Of a stretch of DNA of 33,939 nt, positions 9,010 to 16,910 are shown piece after piece; position 1 is the stretch's first letter, and every line of letters begins with the position of its first letter. The DNA comes from an uncultured Woeseiaceae bacterium (lineage in GTDB: Bacteria; Pseudomonadota; Gammaproteobacteria; Steroidobacterales; Woeseiaceae): the NCBI GenBank assembly GCA_945788625.1, contig CALZMQ010000038.1, forward strand, positions 1 through 33,939, written 5' to 3'. Made by a program: the position numbers and the translations under genes. The notes under the pieces were generated by a model. The model did not search any database and had not been told where the DNA came from. It saw nothing but the letters and a program-made list of their open reading frames with translations.

Positions 9010-10941
9010 TCAAAGATGCTCGTCGATGAACGCGGCGATGAGCTGCAGGGCTTCCAGCCGGGTTGCCGATTGGGACAGCCAGTGATCCTCGCCTTTCAGT
9101 TGCACGTAGGTCACGTCCTTGTCGGCTTTCTTCAGTGCCTTGTACATGAAGCGACTCTGCTCGGGCGGGACGACCGTGTCTTTCTTGCCGTGCAAGAGCA
9201 ATACAGGCGCCGTGAACGACTCCGCATTGCGTGCCGGCGAAATCGACCTCAGGTCGTCCTTGTCGGAGGCCTCGGCTCCGTACAGATCCTCCCAGTAGTC
9301 GATGGCCCAGTTCCTTTTGCCGCGATTCGATGCCCTTTGCAGCAGCATCTTGCGCACGTCACTGACGGGCGCGATCGCGACGACGCAACTGTAAAGCTCC
9401 GGCGAGAATGCGCCCGCCGCAAGGGCGGCATAGCCGCCATAGCTGGCCCCGACGATGCATACGCGATCGGGGTCGACAAGGCCCTCGCCAACAATGTATT
9501 TCACCCCGTCCTCCAGGTCGGTCCGCATCTTGCCCCCGTACTCGCCGCGACCCGCCAGCACGAAAGCACGCCCGAAGCCCGTCGAACCGCGAAACTGCGG
9601 CTGCAGCACCATGGCGCCACGGCTCGCGAAATACTGCGCCATCCAGTCGAACTCGAAGCGGTCATGCGCCTCCGGACCGCCGTGTGGCATCACGACCAGC
9701 GGGACCTTGCCCGCCTTCGCGATATCCTCCCGCACCGTGATCAATGCCGGTATCGTCAAACCGTCACGAGCCTCGTACTCGGTTATGACCGTCAATGCTA
9801 CGTGGTCTCTCGTTATTTGCGGGCGCGAACGCGCAAGAACGGTCGGTTGCGCAACACCCTCCTCGAACATGAGATAGGCGCCGGAACTCCACCCACCCCC
9901 GATTTCGACGGCCAGTTTGCGAAAGTCCCTGCTCCAACTCGCCAACCTTGCAGACGTTCCGGGCAGACGTTTCTGGATCGTGTCGACGCGCTTGTCGAGC
10001 CCCTCATCGAAAAACGAATACCGCGGTTCGAAGCCCTCGTATTCGACGCCGTACACGACTCGGTTGATATCGGTGATTACTCGCTCGATCCCGAGACCCT
10101 CGCGCCCGAGCACGGGCCCGGTGATTTCTCCATCGGCAATACTCATCAAGTAATAGGACACGACGCCTGTACGGCCCGAGCTACGAAGCACGACGAGTGA
10201 TTCCCGGTCAGGCGTTAATCCAACCAAGCTGAGCGTGGGACGTTCAACCTCCTCTTCGTACAGCAGGCGCTTGTTCTTGCCCTCGGCGTTTACGGCCCAG
10301 ACCTCGTAGATATTGTTGTTGTCGTCGAAGTCCTCACGCACCAGTGGCACGCCATGCTCATTTATGAACCAGTCCCGGGTACGCGTATTGCCACGAACGA
10401 TCAGGCGTTCACGAGACTTGTCGAGGCTCACTGCGTAGATACCGAGCCTGGCTCTCCCGCCAGTTCCGCCGCTGTTGAAAGCCGGCATGTAGACGGTATG
10501 GCCATCGGGGCTGCGGCCGATAATTCGCCCCAGTCCGGACTGGCTCGCATACAGCCCTCGCGCGCGCCGCAACAAGGTGCGGACGTCGGAGCTCGATACA
10601 TGCAAGGAATGTGCTTCGCTGAACTCGAACGAGTTTCCGACCAGCCCGGGGCGAAGCGCGGAACTGGAGACCATCACGAGATAATCCTCGGCCACGAAAT
10701 TGAGCCATCTCGGATTGACCCGCTCTGCGTTGGCACCGACGATGAACTCGCCGGTGGCGACGTCATTGACCATGATGACGTCTTTGCCATTCGCTGTAAC
10801 GCGGGTGGCAAAGAGCGATCCGTCCGGCGACAGCTCGAGCATATCGACCGTCGGCAACGCCCCGTACGCTTCCAGCGGCGGCGGCTCTTGTGCGTTTGCA
10901 ATCGACAGGCCCAGCAGGATTGTTACGGCCAATTTTCGCAA
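9010..10941 (-). CDS. Exported S9-family (prolyl oligopeptidase-type) serine peptidase
   Basis: The protein has a signal peptide ending near ANA-QE, a beta-propeller-like N-terminal half and a C-terminal alpha/beta-hydrolase domain. In numbering from the GTG at 10965 the catalytic residues are Ser508 in GASYGGY, Asp596 in HGKKDTVVPP and His628 in GEDHWLS. Such enzymes (acylaminoacyl-peptidase/DPP-like) release short peptides from N-termini or cleave oligopeptides, here in the periplasm. I place the start at the TTG at 10941: a GGAGG at 10951-10955 lies nine bases before it and the signal peptide then begins MRKLAVTILLGL. The alternative GTG at 10965 has no ribosome site but overlaps the stop of the transporter remnant in GTGA. 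It is first in the minus-strand run leading into oadGAB, with only a short gap; cotranscription is possible. Confidence 0.88.
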   Translation of the reverse strand: MRKLAVTILLGLSIANAQEPPPLEAYGALPTVDMLELSPDGSLFATRVTANGKDVIMVNDVATGEFIVGANAERVNPRWLNFVAEDYLVMVSSSALRPGLVGNSFEFSEAHSLHVSSSDVRTLLRRARGLYASQSGLGRIIGRSPDGHTVYMPAFNSGGTGGRARLGIYAVSLDKSRERLIVRGNTRTRDWFINEHGVPLVREDFDDNNNIYEVWAVNAEGKNKRLLYEEEVERPTLSLVGLTPDRESLVVLRSSGRTGVVSYYLMSIADGEITGPVLGREGLGIERVITDINRVVYGVEYEGFEPRYSFFDEGLDKRVDTIQKRLPGTSARLASWSRDFRKLAVEIGGGWSSGAYLMFEEGVAQPTVLARSRPQITRDHVALTVITEYEARDGLTIPALITVREDIAKAGKVPLVVMPHGGPEAHDRFEFDWMAQYFASRGAMVLQPQFRGSTGFGRAFVLAGRGEYGGKMRTDLEDGVKYIVGEGLVDPDRVCIVGASYGGYAALAAGAFSPELYSCVVAIAPVSDVRKMLLQRASNRGKRNWAIDYWEDLYGAEASDKDDLRSISPARNAESFTAPVLLLHGKKDTVVPPEQSRFMYKALKKADKDVTYVQLKGEDHWLSQSATRLEALQLIAAFIDEHL

Positions 10942-10950
10942 GACTGACTT

Positions 10951-10955
10951 CCTCC
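10951..10955 (-). promoter_or_regulatory. Strong ribosome binding site deciding the S9 peptidase start
   Basis: On the minus strand GGAGG (followed by AAG) stands nine bases before the TTG at 10941. The competing GTG at 10965 has nothing similar upstream, which is why the shorter form is preferred. Confidence 0.5.
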
Positions 10956-10961
10956 GCGTGT

Positions 10962-11339
10962 TCACTCTGCAACGACCCCGGTGAGGCTGTAACTACCCGC
11001 GAACATGCCGTTCTTGCGATGGCCTGTCCTGGGGTAGCCCTCGTCCATGACATCCTGCAACATCGCATTGCCCATGAGCAACATGCCACCTGCAATAAGC
11101 CCGAGAAACACGAAGCGATAGAAGAACACGGATGACACGGCGAAAGCCGGCGAGATGATCGACACCTGGACGAACCCGTGGACCGGCAACGGGATTGATG
11201 TCACCCACGTAGCCAACGATCCCGTCAATTCCCGGTCTATCCGCTGGGAGCGCAGCAAGGACAGACACCCGCGCGCCGAGATGGGCAGTCGCCCGGGTCT
11301 GAAGACCTTCGATGCAGCCGGCTTCTGTACCTTTGACAA
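10962..11339 (-). pseudogene. Probable remnant of a GPH-type MFS sugar/cation symporter
   Basis: An open frame of 125 codons whose first ~60 residues look like nothing recognisable. From about residue 65 it reads like the well-conserved middle of glycoside-pentoside-hexuronide symporters (MelB relatives): a membrane helix with LIAGGMLLMGNAMLQDVMDE, then a charged loop RTGHRKNGMFAGSYSL that matches the family pattern in which a D-x-x-(D/E) turn precedes R/K-T-G-x-R-x-x-G-x-F/Y. In intact proteins this segment lies near residues 300-360 of about 450 and is followed by several more helices; here translation stops within 13 residues of it. I therefore read it as a fragment left after deletion. 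The stop overlaps the GTG at 10965. A real small membrane protein is the alternative. Confidence 0.5.
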
Positions 11340-11497
11340 GTCGCTGATTCCGGCCGAACTAGCGGCTATACTCGACGTGCATTACCCTTTGGTAGTGGAC
11401 GCCGCCACCACTGTATGACCAGCGGCCGAACGAGACCTCCTGGACGGTTTTCAAGAAACACCTGGGTTAAATCAAGAATAAGGAAGCAGCCTACCAG

Positions 11498-12679
11498 ATG
11501 AGCGATTCGATCCCAGTGCTGATCGTCGGCGCCGGTCCCGTCGGGCTTACTGCTGCACTCGCTCTGAGGCAGGCCGGTGTCGACGTACGGGTGGTCGATG
11601 CGTGGACGCGCGTGGACAGGCGCATGCGCGCATCCACGTTTCATCCACCCACCCTCGACATGATCGAATCGCTGGGTCTCGTCAAGAAGCTCATCGCGCG
11701 TGGCTTGTTGGTGCCACGATTTCAGATGCGCCACCACGAAACCGGCGACCAGGTCACATTCGATCTCCAGGCAATCAGCGATGCGACCTCACACCCGTAC
11801 CGATTACAGATCGAGCAACATCGATACTGCGAACTCGCACTGAGAGCACTCTCCAACCTGGGCGTTGAGGTGAAGTTCAATGTCGTCGTCGATGCGATCG
11901 AACAGCATTCCGACGGCGCCAGGGCCATCATTAAGGGCGGCGGCGGCCTGACGGCCGACTGGATCATCGGCGCCGACGGCGCGAATAGCGCTGTCCGTAG
12001 GTCACTCGGACTTCAGTACGGCGGCAAGACGTACACACATTCATCGGTCCTGGTTTCAACGACGTTTCCCTTTCACGAGGTGATCGACGATCTGACGGAT
12101 GTCAGCTACTGCTGGTCCGAACGGGGACCTTTCAGTTTGCTGCGCCTGAAGGACTTCTGGCGCGCGAGCTTGTATCCGGGCGTCGAAGACCTCAACGCCG
12201 CGGCAGACGAGTCGCGCGTACGGGACTGGCTTGCTTACATACATCCCAAAGCGCGCGGCGCAGAGATCCTCAACAGGTACCCGTATCGCGTGCACGAACG
12301 CTGCGTCGAGACTTTCCGTTCCGGCAGGGTTTTTCTCGCCGGAGACGCCGCTCATCTCAATCCGCCAAGTGGCGGAATGGGCATGAACGGGGGAATTCAT
12401 GACGCCATGAACCTCTGCGACAAATTGCTGCAGGTGCTCGGTGGCGCCGACGAAAGCTTGCTGGATCGCTATGACAGGCAACGGCGGACACTTGCGTCGC
12501 AGCGCATCATTCCGCAGGCGTCAGCCAACCGTGAGCGTATGGCGACCATGGACAGGCGCGTGCAGCTGGAACGACTCGCCAGGCACAAGGCAATCGCGGC
12601 AGACGCAGACGAGAACAGGGAGTTCCTGCTCCGCAGTTCGATGATCACAGTCCTCCGCGAGGCACAGGACATCGAGTGA
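11498..12679 (+). CDS. FAD-dependent aromatic-type monooxygenase (PHBH/UbiH/TfdB superfamily)
   Basis: The 393-residue flavoprotein starts with a Rossmann dinucleotide motif, VLIVGAGPVGLTAAL, with glycines at 11, 13 and 16. The second family motif, GADGANSAVRRSLGL, and the FAD ribityl-binding motif VFLAGDAAHLNPPSGGMGMN (GD at 282-283) are intact. Such enzymes hydroxylate aromatic or quinone-like substrates with NAD(P)H and O2. The C-terminal thioredoxin-like domain found in phenol hydroxylases is absent, so the protein is closer in size to PHBH and UbiH proteins. The ATG at 11498 follows an AGGA that is rather far upstream. NhaA comes 87 bases later on the same strand, with no obvious functional tie. 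The substrate cannot be named from sequence. Confidence 0.9.
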   Translation: MSDSIPVLIVGAGPVGLTAALALRQAGVDVRVVDAWTRVDRRMRASTFHPPTLDMIESLGLVKKLIARGLLVPRFQMRHHETGDQVTFDLQAISDATSHPYRLQIEQHRYCELALRALSNLGVEVKFNVVVDAIEQHSDGARAIIKGGGGLTADWIIGADGANSAVRRSLGLQYGGKTYTHSSVLVSTTFPFHEVIDDLTDVSYCWSERGPFSLLRLKDFWRASLYPGVEDLNAAADESRVRDWLAYIHPKARGAEILNRYPYRVHERCVETFRSGRVFLAGDAAHLNPPSGGMGMNGGIHDAMNLCDKLLQVLGGADESLLDRYDRQRRTLASQRIIPQASANRERMATMDRRVQLERLARHKAIAADADENREFLLRSSMITVLREAQDIE

Positions 12680-12766
12680 GGCCAGGACCCTCAGCGGGAA
12701 CGTGGGACGCGAAAGCCTGTCTCATTGACTTCGAATTGCCAGCCCCCCTGAATTTCTGGAACATCC

Positions 12767-13975
12767 ATGCACATGAACGAAGAAAAAGACGCATCACCGT
12801 TGGCAGGTGCCGTTCGCGAATTCATGAGAATGGAATCCGCGGCAGGCATCCTCCTGTTATTGTCGGCATTGCTCGCAATGCTCGTCGCCAATTCACCGCT
12901 GTCGGGCGTGTATGGAGCGCTCCTCGACACGACCGTTGCCGTCCAGGTAGGCGCGCTGGCAATTGACAAACCGCTGCTCCTCTGGGTGAACGACGGCTTG
13001 ATGGCCGTGTTTTTCTTTTTGATCGGCCTCGAAGTCAAACGCGAGTTGCTGGAAGGAGAATTGTCGTCATTCGACCAGGTGGTCTTGCCCGGCATGGGCG
13101 CACTCGGCGGGATGATCGTGCCGGCGGCAATTTACGCCTGGCTCAACTGGGGCGACTCCATTGCGTTGGACGGCTGGGCAATTCCTGTTGCGACCGACAT
13201 TGCTTTTGCGTTAGCACTGCTGGGCGTGTTCGGCAGTCGCGTGCCGCTGTCCTTGAAGGTCTTCTTGCTGACCCTGGCCATATTCGACGACCTGGCAGCT
13301 ATCGTCATCATCGCCGTGTTCTACTCGGGAGATTTGTCACTGAGTGCCCTGCTTGCCGGTGTTGTGGCCCTGGCACTGGCGGTCACGATGAATCGCCGCG
13401 GAGTGACGCGCACATCGAGCTACATCCTGTTGGGTATCGTCCTGTGGATCGCCGTTTTAAAATCCGGGGTCCACGCAACGCTCGCCGGCGTTTTGATCGC
13501 GTTTTGCATCCCGATGCGTGACGAGGGAGGCAAATCGCCGTTACGGGACCTGGAATCCGATTTGCATGGACCCGTTGCGTTCGCGATTCTGCCGATATTC
13601 GCATTCGCAAACGCGGGACTGAATCTCGGCGGCATGTCGCTCGACGATCTGACACACCCGGTCACGATGGGCGTCGTAGCCGGCCTGGTGCTCGGGAAAC
13701 CGCTCGGTATACTGTCGTTCATCGGGATTGCCGTCGCGCTGGGATTGGCCCGACTGCCGACAAATATAAACTGGCTCCAGCTCCTCGGTGTCGCATTCGC
13801 CTGTGGCATAGGTTTCACGATGAGCCTGTTTATCGCTGGACTCGCGTTCGAACACGGCTCCGGTAACTACTTCGTGGGAGATCGCCTTGGCATCCTGGTG
13901 GGCTCTATCGCCTCGGCGTTGGCGGCCTATATCGTGCTTTCCCTCAGCCTGCCCGCAGCAACGGAATCCGACTGA
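12767..13975 (+). CDS. nhaA: Na+/H+ antiporter NhaA
   Basis: The 402-residue inner-membrane antiporter exchanges internal Na+ (or Li+) for external protons. Twelve hydrophobic segments are present. The ion-site residues known from E. coli NhaA are all visible: Asp144 in PVATDIAFAL (E. coli Asp133), Asp174 and Asp175 in AIFDDLAAIV (Asp163/164), and Lys311 in GLVLGKPLG (Lys300). The cytosolic N-terminal tail is a little longer than usual. ATG codons at 12767 and 12773 are both possible starts; GGA lies just upstream of the first. A stem-loop and an 18-bp palindrome follow the stop. The protein fits with the two sodium-export pumps elsewhere in the window. Confidence 0.97.
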   Translation: MHMNEEKDASPLAGAVREFMRMESAAGILLLLSALLAMLVANSPLSGVYGALLDTTVAVQVGALAIDKPLLLWVNDGLMAVFFFLIGLEVKRELLEGELSSFDQVVLPGMGALGGMIVPAAIYAWLNWGDSIALDGWAIPVATDIAFALALLGVFGSRVPLSLKVFLLTLAIFDDLAAIVIIAVFYSGDLSLSALLAGVVALALAVTMNRRGVTRTSSYILLGIVLWIAVLKSGVHATLAGVLIAFCIPMRDEGGKSPLRDLESDLHGPVAFAILPIFAFANAGLNLGGMSLDDLTHPVTMGVVAGLVLGKPLGILSFIGIAVALGLARLPTNINWLQLLGVAFACGIGFTMSLFIAGLAFEHGSGNYFVGDRLGILVGSIASALAAYIVLSLSLPAATESD

Positions 13976-14003
13976 AATCGGCAACGGGCATCGCGTGCTC
14001 CGG

Positions 14004-14034
14004 ACGTCGATCCTCTCAGCCTGTTGATCGACGT
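14004..14034. terminator. Stem-loop after nhaA, candidate terminator
   Basis: ACGTCGATC at 14004-14012 pairs perfectly with GATCGACGT at 14026-14034, a nine-base stem with a 13-base loop. On the plus strand it is followed by only a short T run (TTT), so intrinsic termination would be weak. It begins 29 bases after the nhaA stop. Confidence 0.5.
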
Positions 14035-14037
14035 TTC

Positions 14038-14055
14038 ACGTTACCGCGGTAACGT
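14038..14055. terminator. 18-bp perfect palindrome between two convergent genes
   Basis: ACGTTACCGCGGTAACGT is a perfect inverted repeat whose last base is the first base of the stop codon (on the plus strand) of the convergent gene at 14055. With the stem-loop at 14004-14034 it makes a two-part structure between convergent stops, suited to bidirectional termination. A regulator-binding site cannot be excluded, because a loop-free palindrome is also the form of an operator. Confidence 0.45.
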
Positions 14056-14480
14056 CACACCACCGCGGCCAGGCTGACTGCGATAGCAAGACACCCGACC
14101 GCAGTGATGAATACGAAGGCACCGGCGATTATTCGCTGCTCGCGTCGCGACCCGGTGCTCACGCCCTTCTGATTCAAGCCCAGCACCTTGGCGGCCTCAC
14201 GGCCGCCCGCGTCAACAAACGCACCGCCGCCGATCAGTGCCATGTAAGGCCAAAACCAGTGATTCATCAGCATCAGGATTCCGGCCAGCGGTAGTGTCCA
14301 TAGCCAGAAAGCGTCCCAGCGAGCGGTCCAGAGTTCCAGACAAGAGGCCAGTGGATCTGCGTGATCGGGCGATTCCTGCAACCCGAGACGCTGCGCCAAA
14401 GGGAAGTTGACCACCGAGATCAGTTGCCCGACATAGAGCAGCCACGCGGCCAGGCACAGTATTGCGACAGTGACTCTCAT
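14055..14480 (-). CDS. Small membrane protein of unknown function
   Basis: A 141-residue protein that I do not recognise. It has an N-terminal hydrophobic segment (AILCLAAWLLYVGQLISVV), a soluble loop with one Cys and several Asp/Trp residues, two central membrane segments around LWTLPLAGILMLMNHWFWPYMALIGGG and a C-terminal one (AGAFVFITAVGCLAIAVSL). Three ATG/TTG starts are possible; I chose the ATG at 14480 because GGAGG lies nine bases upstream and the signal-anchor then starts cleanly with MRVTVAIL. It is transcribed away from the methyltransferase gene with only 64 bases between them, containing a GC-rich hairpin. No catalytic motif is seen. Confidence 0.65.
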   Translation of the reverse strand: MRVTVAILCLAAWLLYVGQLISVVNFPLAQRLGLQESPDHADPLASCLELWTARWDAFWLWTLPLAGILMLMNHWFWPYMALIGGGAFVDAGGREAAKVLGLNQKGVSTGSRREQRIIAGAFVFITAVGCLAIAVSLAAVV

Positions 14481-14504
14481 TTGCATGCACCTCCGGCGCA
14501 ATTG

Positions 14505-14522
14505 TCGCGCGCCTGCGCGCGA
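14505..14522 (-). other. GC-rich hairpin between methyltransferase and small membrane protein genes
   Basis: TCGCGCG and CGCGCGA pair over seven bases around the tetraloop CCTG (plus-strand reading). It stands between the stop at 14545 and the ribosome site of the gene starting at 14480. A T-run is lacking, so it is more likely an intercistronic stem-loop or attenuating structure than a full terminator. Confidence 0.4.
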
Positions 14523-14544
14523 AACTGAATCGGGGATATCCGAA

Positions 14545-15084
14545 TTACGCCTTGCGGCGAGGCCAGGCGAAATAGCGCGGCACGAAACGGCAATACTCGA
14601 TGTAGCGTTCGCCGAATATGCGACGCAGGTGTTCTTCTTCCACGAGCACCAACAGGTGCAGATGCGTCACGATAATCACGATTGCCGCAAAACACCACCA
14701 GGACCAGTCGTTGAGCGCAAAACCCAGCAGGAAAAGGAACCAGCCTATGTACTGCGGATTCCGGCTCCATCGGTAAGGACCTGTCCTGGTGAGCTGGCCT
14801 GCATCGAGGCAAAGGACTTTGAGTGGCGAACGGAAGGACACGATGCTCGCCAGGCACAATACGATGCCGACGACACCAACAGCCACGCCGACGTAGTCCA
14901 GTAACGTGGCGGGCATCTCGTACGTCGTTGCGTATTCGAGCACCAGGTTGGGAACCAGGATCATGGCGCAGAGCAAAGCCAATCCCAACACCGAAAGCTC
15001 GCCGCGCAAACGATACTCTCGCCGCGCGTACAGCAAGGCCACTGCCGCTACTACTATTGCCAGGGCGCATAGGTACGTGAGCAT
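14545..15084 (-). CDS. Isoprenylcysteine carboxyl methyltransferase-like membrane methyltransferase
   Basis: The 179-residue protein has four or five membrane helices and the C-terminal ICMT/PEMT signature: GPYRWSRNPQYIGW, then paired glutamates in VEEEHLRRIFGERYIEYCRFVPRYF. This block binds S-adenosylmethionine and the substrate at the membrane face. Bacterial members methylate lipids, thiols or other small hydrophobic molecules, and the bacterial substrate is mostly unknown. The ATG at 15084 has only a weak ribosome site. The gene lies 47 bases after the NicO-like permease and likely shares its transcript. A second, longer member of this superfamily is at 19414. Superfamily assignment is secure; the substrate is not. 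Confidence 0.85.
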   Translation of the reverse strand: MLTYLCALAIVVAAVALLYARREYRLRGELSVLGLALLCAMILVPNLVLEYATTYEMPATLLDYVGVAVGVVGIVLCLASIVSFRSPLKVLCLDAGQLTRTGPYRWSRNPQYIGWFLFLLGFALNDWSWWCFAAIVIIVTHLHLLVLVEEEHLRRIFGERYIEYCRFVPRYFAWPRRKA

Positions 15085-15131
15085 GATCAGGGTCCGGAAT
15101 CCCGGCTGCTATCTCCGCCTGTGTCTCTTTC

Positions 15132-15839
15132 CTAGAGTCCGATAAAACTGATTGCTGCCCCGCACAAGGCAACCGACGCACCGGCCGCGGCGTGCTCCCA
15201 TCGGCCGAGCGACGGCAACCTGAGCCGTGCGAGGCCAACTGTCGTCACGAAAACGGCCGCCATCATGGTCAACAGTGTCACGACACCGAATATCGTCGCG
15301 ACGGCGATCACCAGTCCGGCGCTCTGTTGTGCCGCGGGGTACATGAACAGTGGTATCAGCGCCTCGCAGGGACCGAGGACAAATACGATGAATATCGCCC
15401 ATGGTGTGATGGAGTTGCGACCGCGCTCATCGTGCACGTGCGTGTGATCGTCGTGGTGGTCGTGCTCGTGATCGTGGACCACGTCTCCGTGGACATGAAT
15501 GTGCGAATGCTTGTGATCTCGCCCCGCCTTGCGCAGACCCCAGGCGAAATAGACCAGCCCGAAAGACAGCAACGCCCAGCCCGCCAGGTTGCCGCGCACG
15601 CTTTCTATATCGACCAGCGACGCCAGCTGCGCGCCGAGCAACAGTCCGACAGCTCCAATGACTATGGAGCTCAATACGTGACCCGTACCACAATAGAGCG
15701 TAACGCGCAGCGTCTTTGACAGGCTCCAGCCGCGCGCCTTGCCCATCGCCGTGAATACGACGTAATGATCCGGACCGAGAATCGTATGCAGGAATGCAAT
15801 CGACGCCGCAGTCACCAGCAGGATCTGCGCTTCGCTCAT
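15132..15839 (-). CDS. NicO/UreH-like metal permease with His-rich cytosolic loop
   Basis: The 235-residue protein has six membrane segments. The first helix has HTILGPDHYVVF, close to the H-x(4,5)-D-H metal motif of nickel/cobalt transporters (NiCoT, NicO), and the second has GTGHVLSSIVIG. Between helices three and four, at about 108-140, is a loop packed with His and Asp residues, as in metal-sensing or storing loops. FVLGPCEALIPLFMYPA in the fourth helix is also typical of the NicO/TauE-like branch. Transport of Ni2+ or Co2+ across the inner membrane is inferred. A GTG one codon upstream is possible; the ATG at 15839 gives MSEAQILL. A small inverted repeat lies 38 bases upstream. Confidence 0.8.
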   Translation of the reverse strand: MSEAQILLVTAASIAFLHTILGPDHYVVFTAMGKARGWSLSKTLRVTLYCGTGHVLSSIVIGAVGLLLGAQLASLVDIESVRGNLAGWALLSFGLVYFAWGLRKAGRDHKHSHIHVHGDVVHDHEHDHHDDHTHVHDERGRNSITPWAIFIVFVLGPCEALIPLFMYPAAQQSAGLVIAVATIFGVVTLLTMMAAVFVTTVGLARLRLPSLGRWEHAAAGASVALCGAAISFIGL

Positions 15840-15876
15840 CACGCCAGATTAGCCCGGCCGCTCAGTCGGGCGCGAT

Positions 15877-15888
15877 AGGTATTTACCT
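15877..15888. promoter_or_regulatory. Small inverted repeat upstream of the metal permease
   Basis: AGGTA-TT-TACCT lies in the 249-base divergent region between the permease start (15839) and the hydrolase start (16092). It does not match a metal-regulator box that I know. Apart from this and a weak GGCAG/CTGCC hairpin near 15955, I see no gene or clear promoter in the gap. Confidence 0.25.
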
Positions 15889-16091
15889 TTAGCCGGCACC
15901 AGGTCGGTCATGATGACACCGACCCAATGGTAAGAATCCGTCTACGCAAGGTCGGCAGGCATGAGTCTGCCGCTCGACTGGGCTGCATACACACCAATGG
16001 CCAGGCTGCCGCAGATTATCCTGTCCGCGCCGTTGGCGGTTGGAACCGTGTAAAGCGTGCGCATTTCTTCCCGCTCAGGCAGAATTGGCCG

Positions 16092-16910
16092 ATGGATCGA
16101 CAGGACCGAAAGATAGCATGCGCATTGCTGCTCTGTGCCGCGCTGGGCGCTTCGTGTGCGACGGAGCCACGCACACGGGTCTCGGCGGTCGCCGAGAGCA
16201 ACGAATGCGTCGTGCTGCTGCACGGCCTGAACCGGAGCTGGCGCGCGATGCGCCCGATGGCCGAATTCCTGCAGGAAGCCGGATTCAGCACGGCCAACGT
16301 GGACTATCCCTCGCAGGCAGGGCCGGTAGAAGAGATTGCGCCGATGGCCGTCGGCACCGGGTTGAGAGAATGCCGGGCGACGGGCGCCGATCGCATCCAT
16401 TTCGTCACCCACTCGATCGGCGGCATCCTGCTGCGATACGAACAGGAGCAAACGCCGATCTCCGACCTGGGCCGCGTGGTAATGCTCGGCCCCCCGAACC
16501 AGGGTAGCGAAGTCATCGACATCACGCAGAACTGGCCGGGCGTTGCCACTTTCGGTGGCGAGGCGGGCCTGCAGCTGGGTACGGGCGCGGACAGCATTCC
16601 GTCAAAACTCGGTCCCGTGGATTTCGAACTCGGCGTCATTGCCGGCACCGGCACCATCAACATCTGGATGTCCGCGATGCTGCCCGATGAAGACGACGGC
16701 AAGGTCACCGTCGCGGCGACACAGGTCGATGGCATGGACGATTTCCTCGTCGTCGGCAATTCCCACCACTACATTACGGGCAGTGACGTGGTATTCCGCA
16801 ACACGGAGTCGTTCCTGAAGACCGGCCGTTTCATCGACGCCGACAAGACGCTGACCGCGGGCTGCGACGAACCCGGCGTACCCGGTCAGTCGACGTTCGC
16901 CTGCTTCTGA
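16092..16910 (+). CDS. Exported alpha/beta hydrolase (lipase/PGAP1-like)
   Basis: The 272-residue protein has a signal peptide (ACALLLCAALGASC) that ends in Cys, though the residue at -3 is Gly, so lipid attachment is uncertain. The hydrolase core starts with the oxyanion motif VVLLHGLNRSW, continues with DYPSQAG, and has the nucleophile in VTHSIGGILLRY and the probable catalytic His in NSHHYITGSD. This pattern is shared by esterases and lipases of the DUF676/PGAP1 type. The frame is open upstream to 15927, but the ATG at 16092 begins exactly before the signal peptide, so I chose it. The last 25 bases overlap the convergent creD. Natural substrate unknown; a lipid ester in the periplasm or outer membrane is likely. 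Confidence 0.82.
   Translation: MDRQDRKIACALLLCAALGASCATEPRTRVSAVAESNECVVLLHGLNRSWRAMRPMAEFLQEAGFSTANVDYPSQAGPVEEIAPMAVGTGLRECRATGADRIHFVTHSIGGILLRYEQEQTPISDLGRVVMLGPPNQGSEVIDITQNWPGVATFGGEAGLQLGTGADSIPSKLGPVDFELGVIAGTGTINIWMSAMLPDEDDGKVTVAATQVDGMDDFLVVGNSHHYITGSDVVFRNTESFLKTGRFIDADKTLTAGCDEPGVPGQSTFACF

Noticed and set aside
8650..10200. A 516-codon open frame on the plus strand
   Set aside because: It runs antisense through oadG, the start of oadA and much of the S9 peptidase, all with clear motifs. Long antisense frames are expected in GC-rich DNA, and its translation is rich in Arg/His/Asp with no domain.
11333..11372. TTGACA and TATACT upstream of the monooxygenase
   Set aside because: The two elements are 28 bases apart, too far for one sigma-70 promoter.
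12359..12376. TCCGCCA-AG-TGGCGGA inverted repeat resembling the palindrome in the HNH gene
   Set aside because: It encodes the conserved N-P-P-S-G-G of the FAD-binding motif; codon choice explains it.
12725..12753. TTGACT - 17 bases - CTGAAT as a promoter for nhaA
   Set aside because: The -35 is good but the -10 matches the consensus at only three positions; too weak to list.
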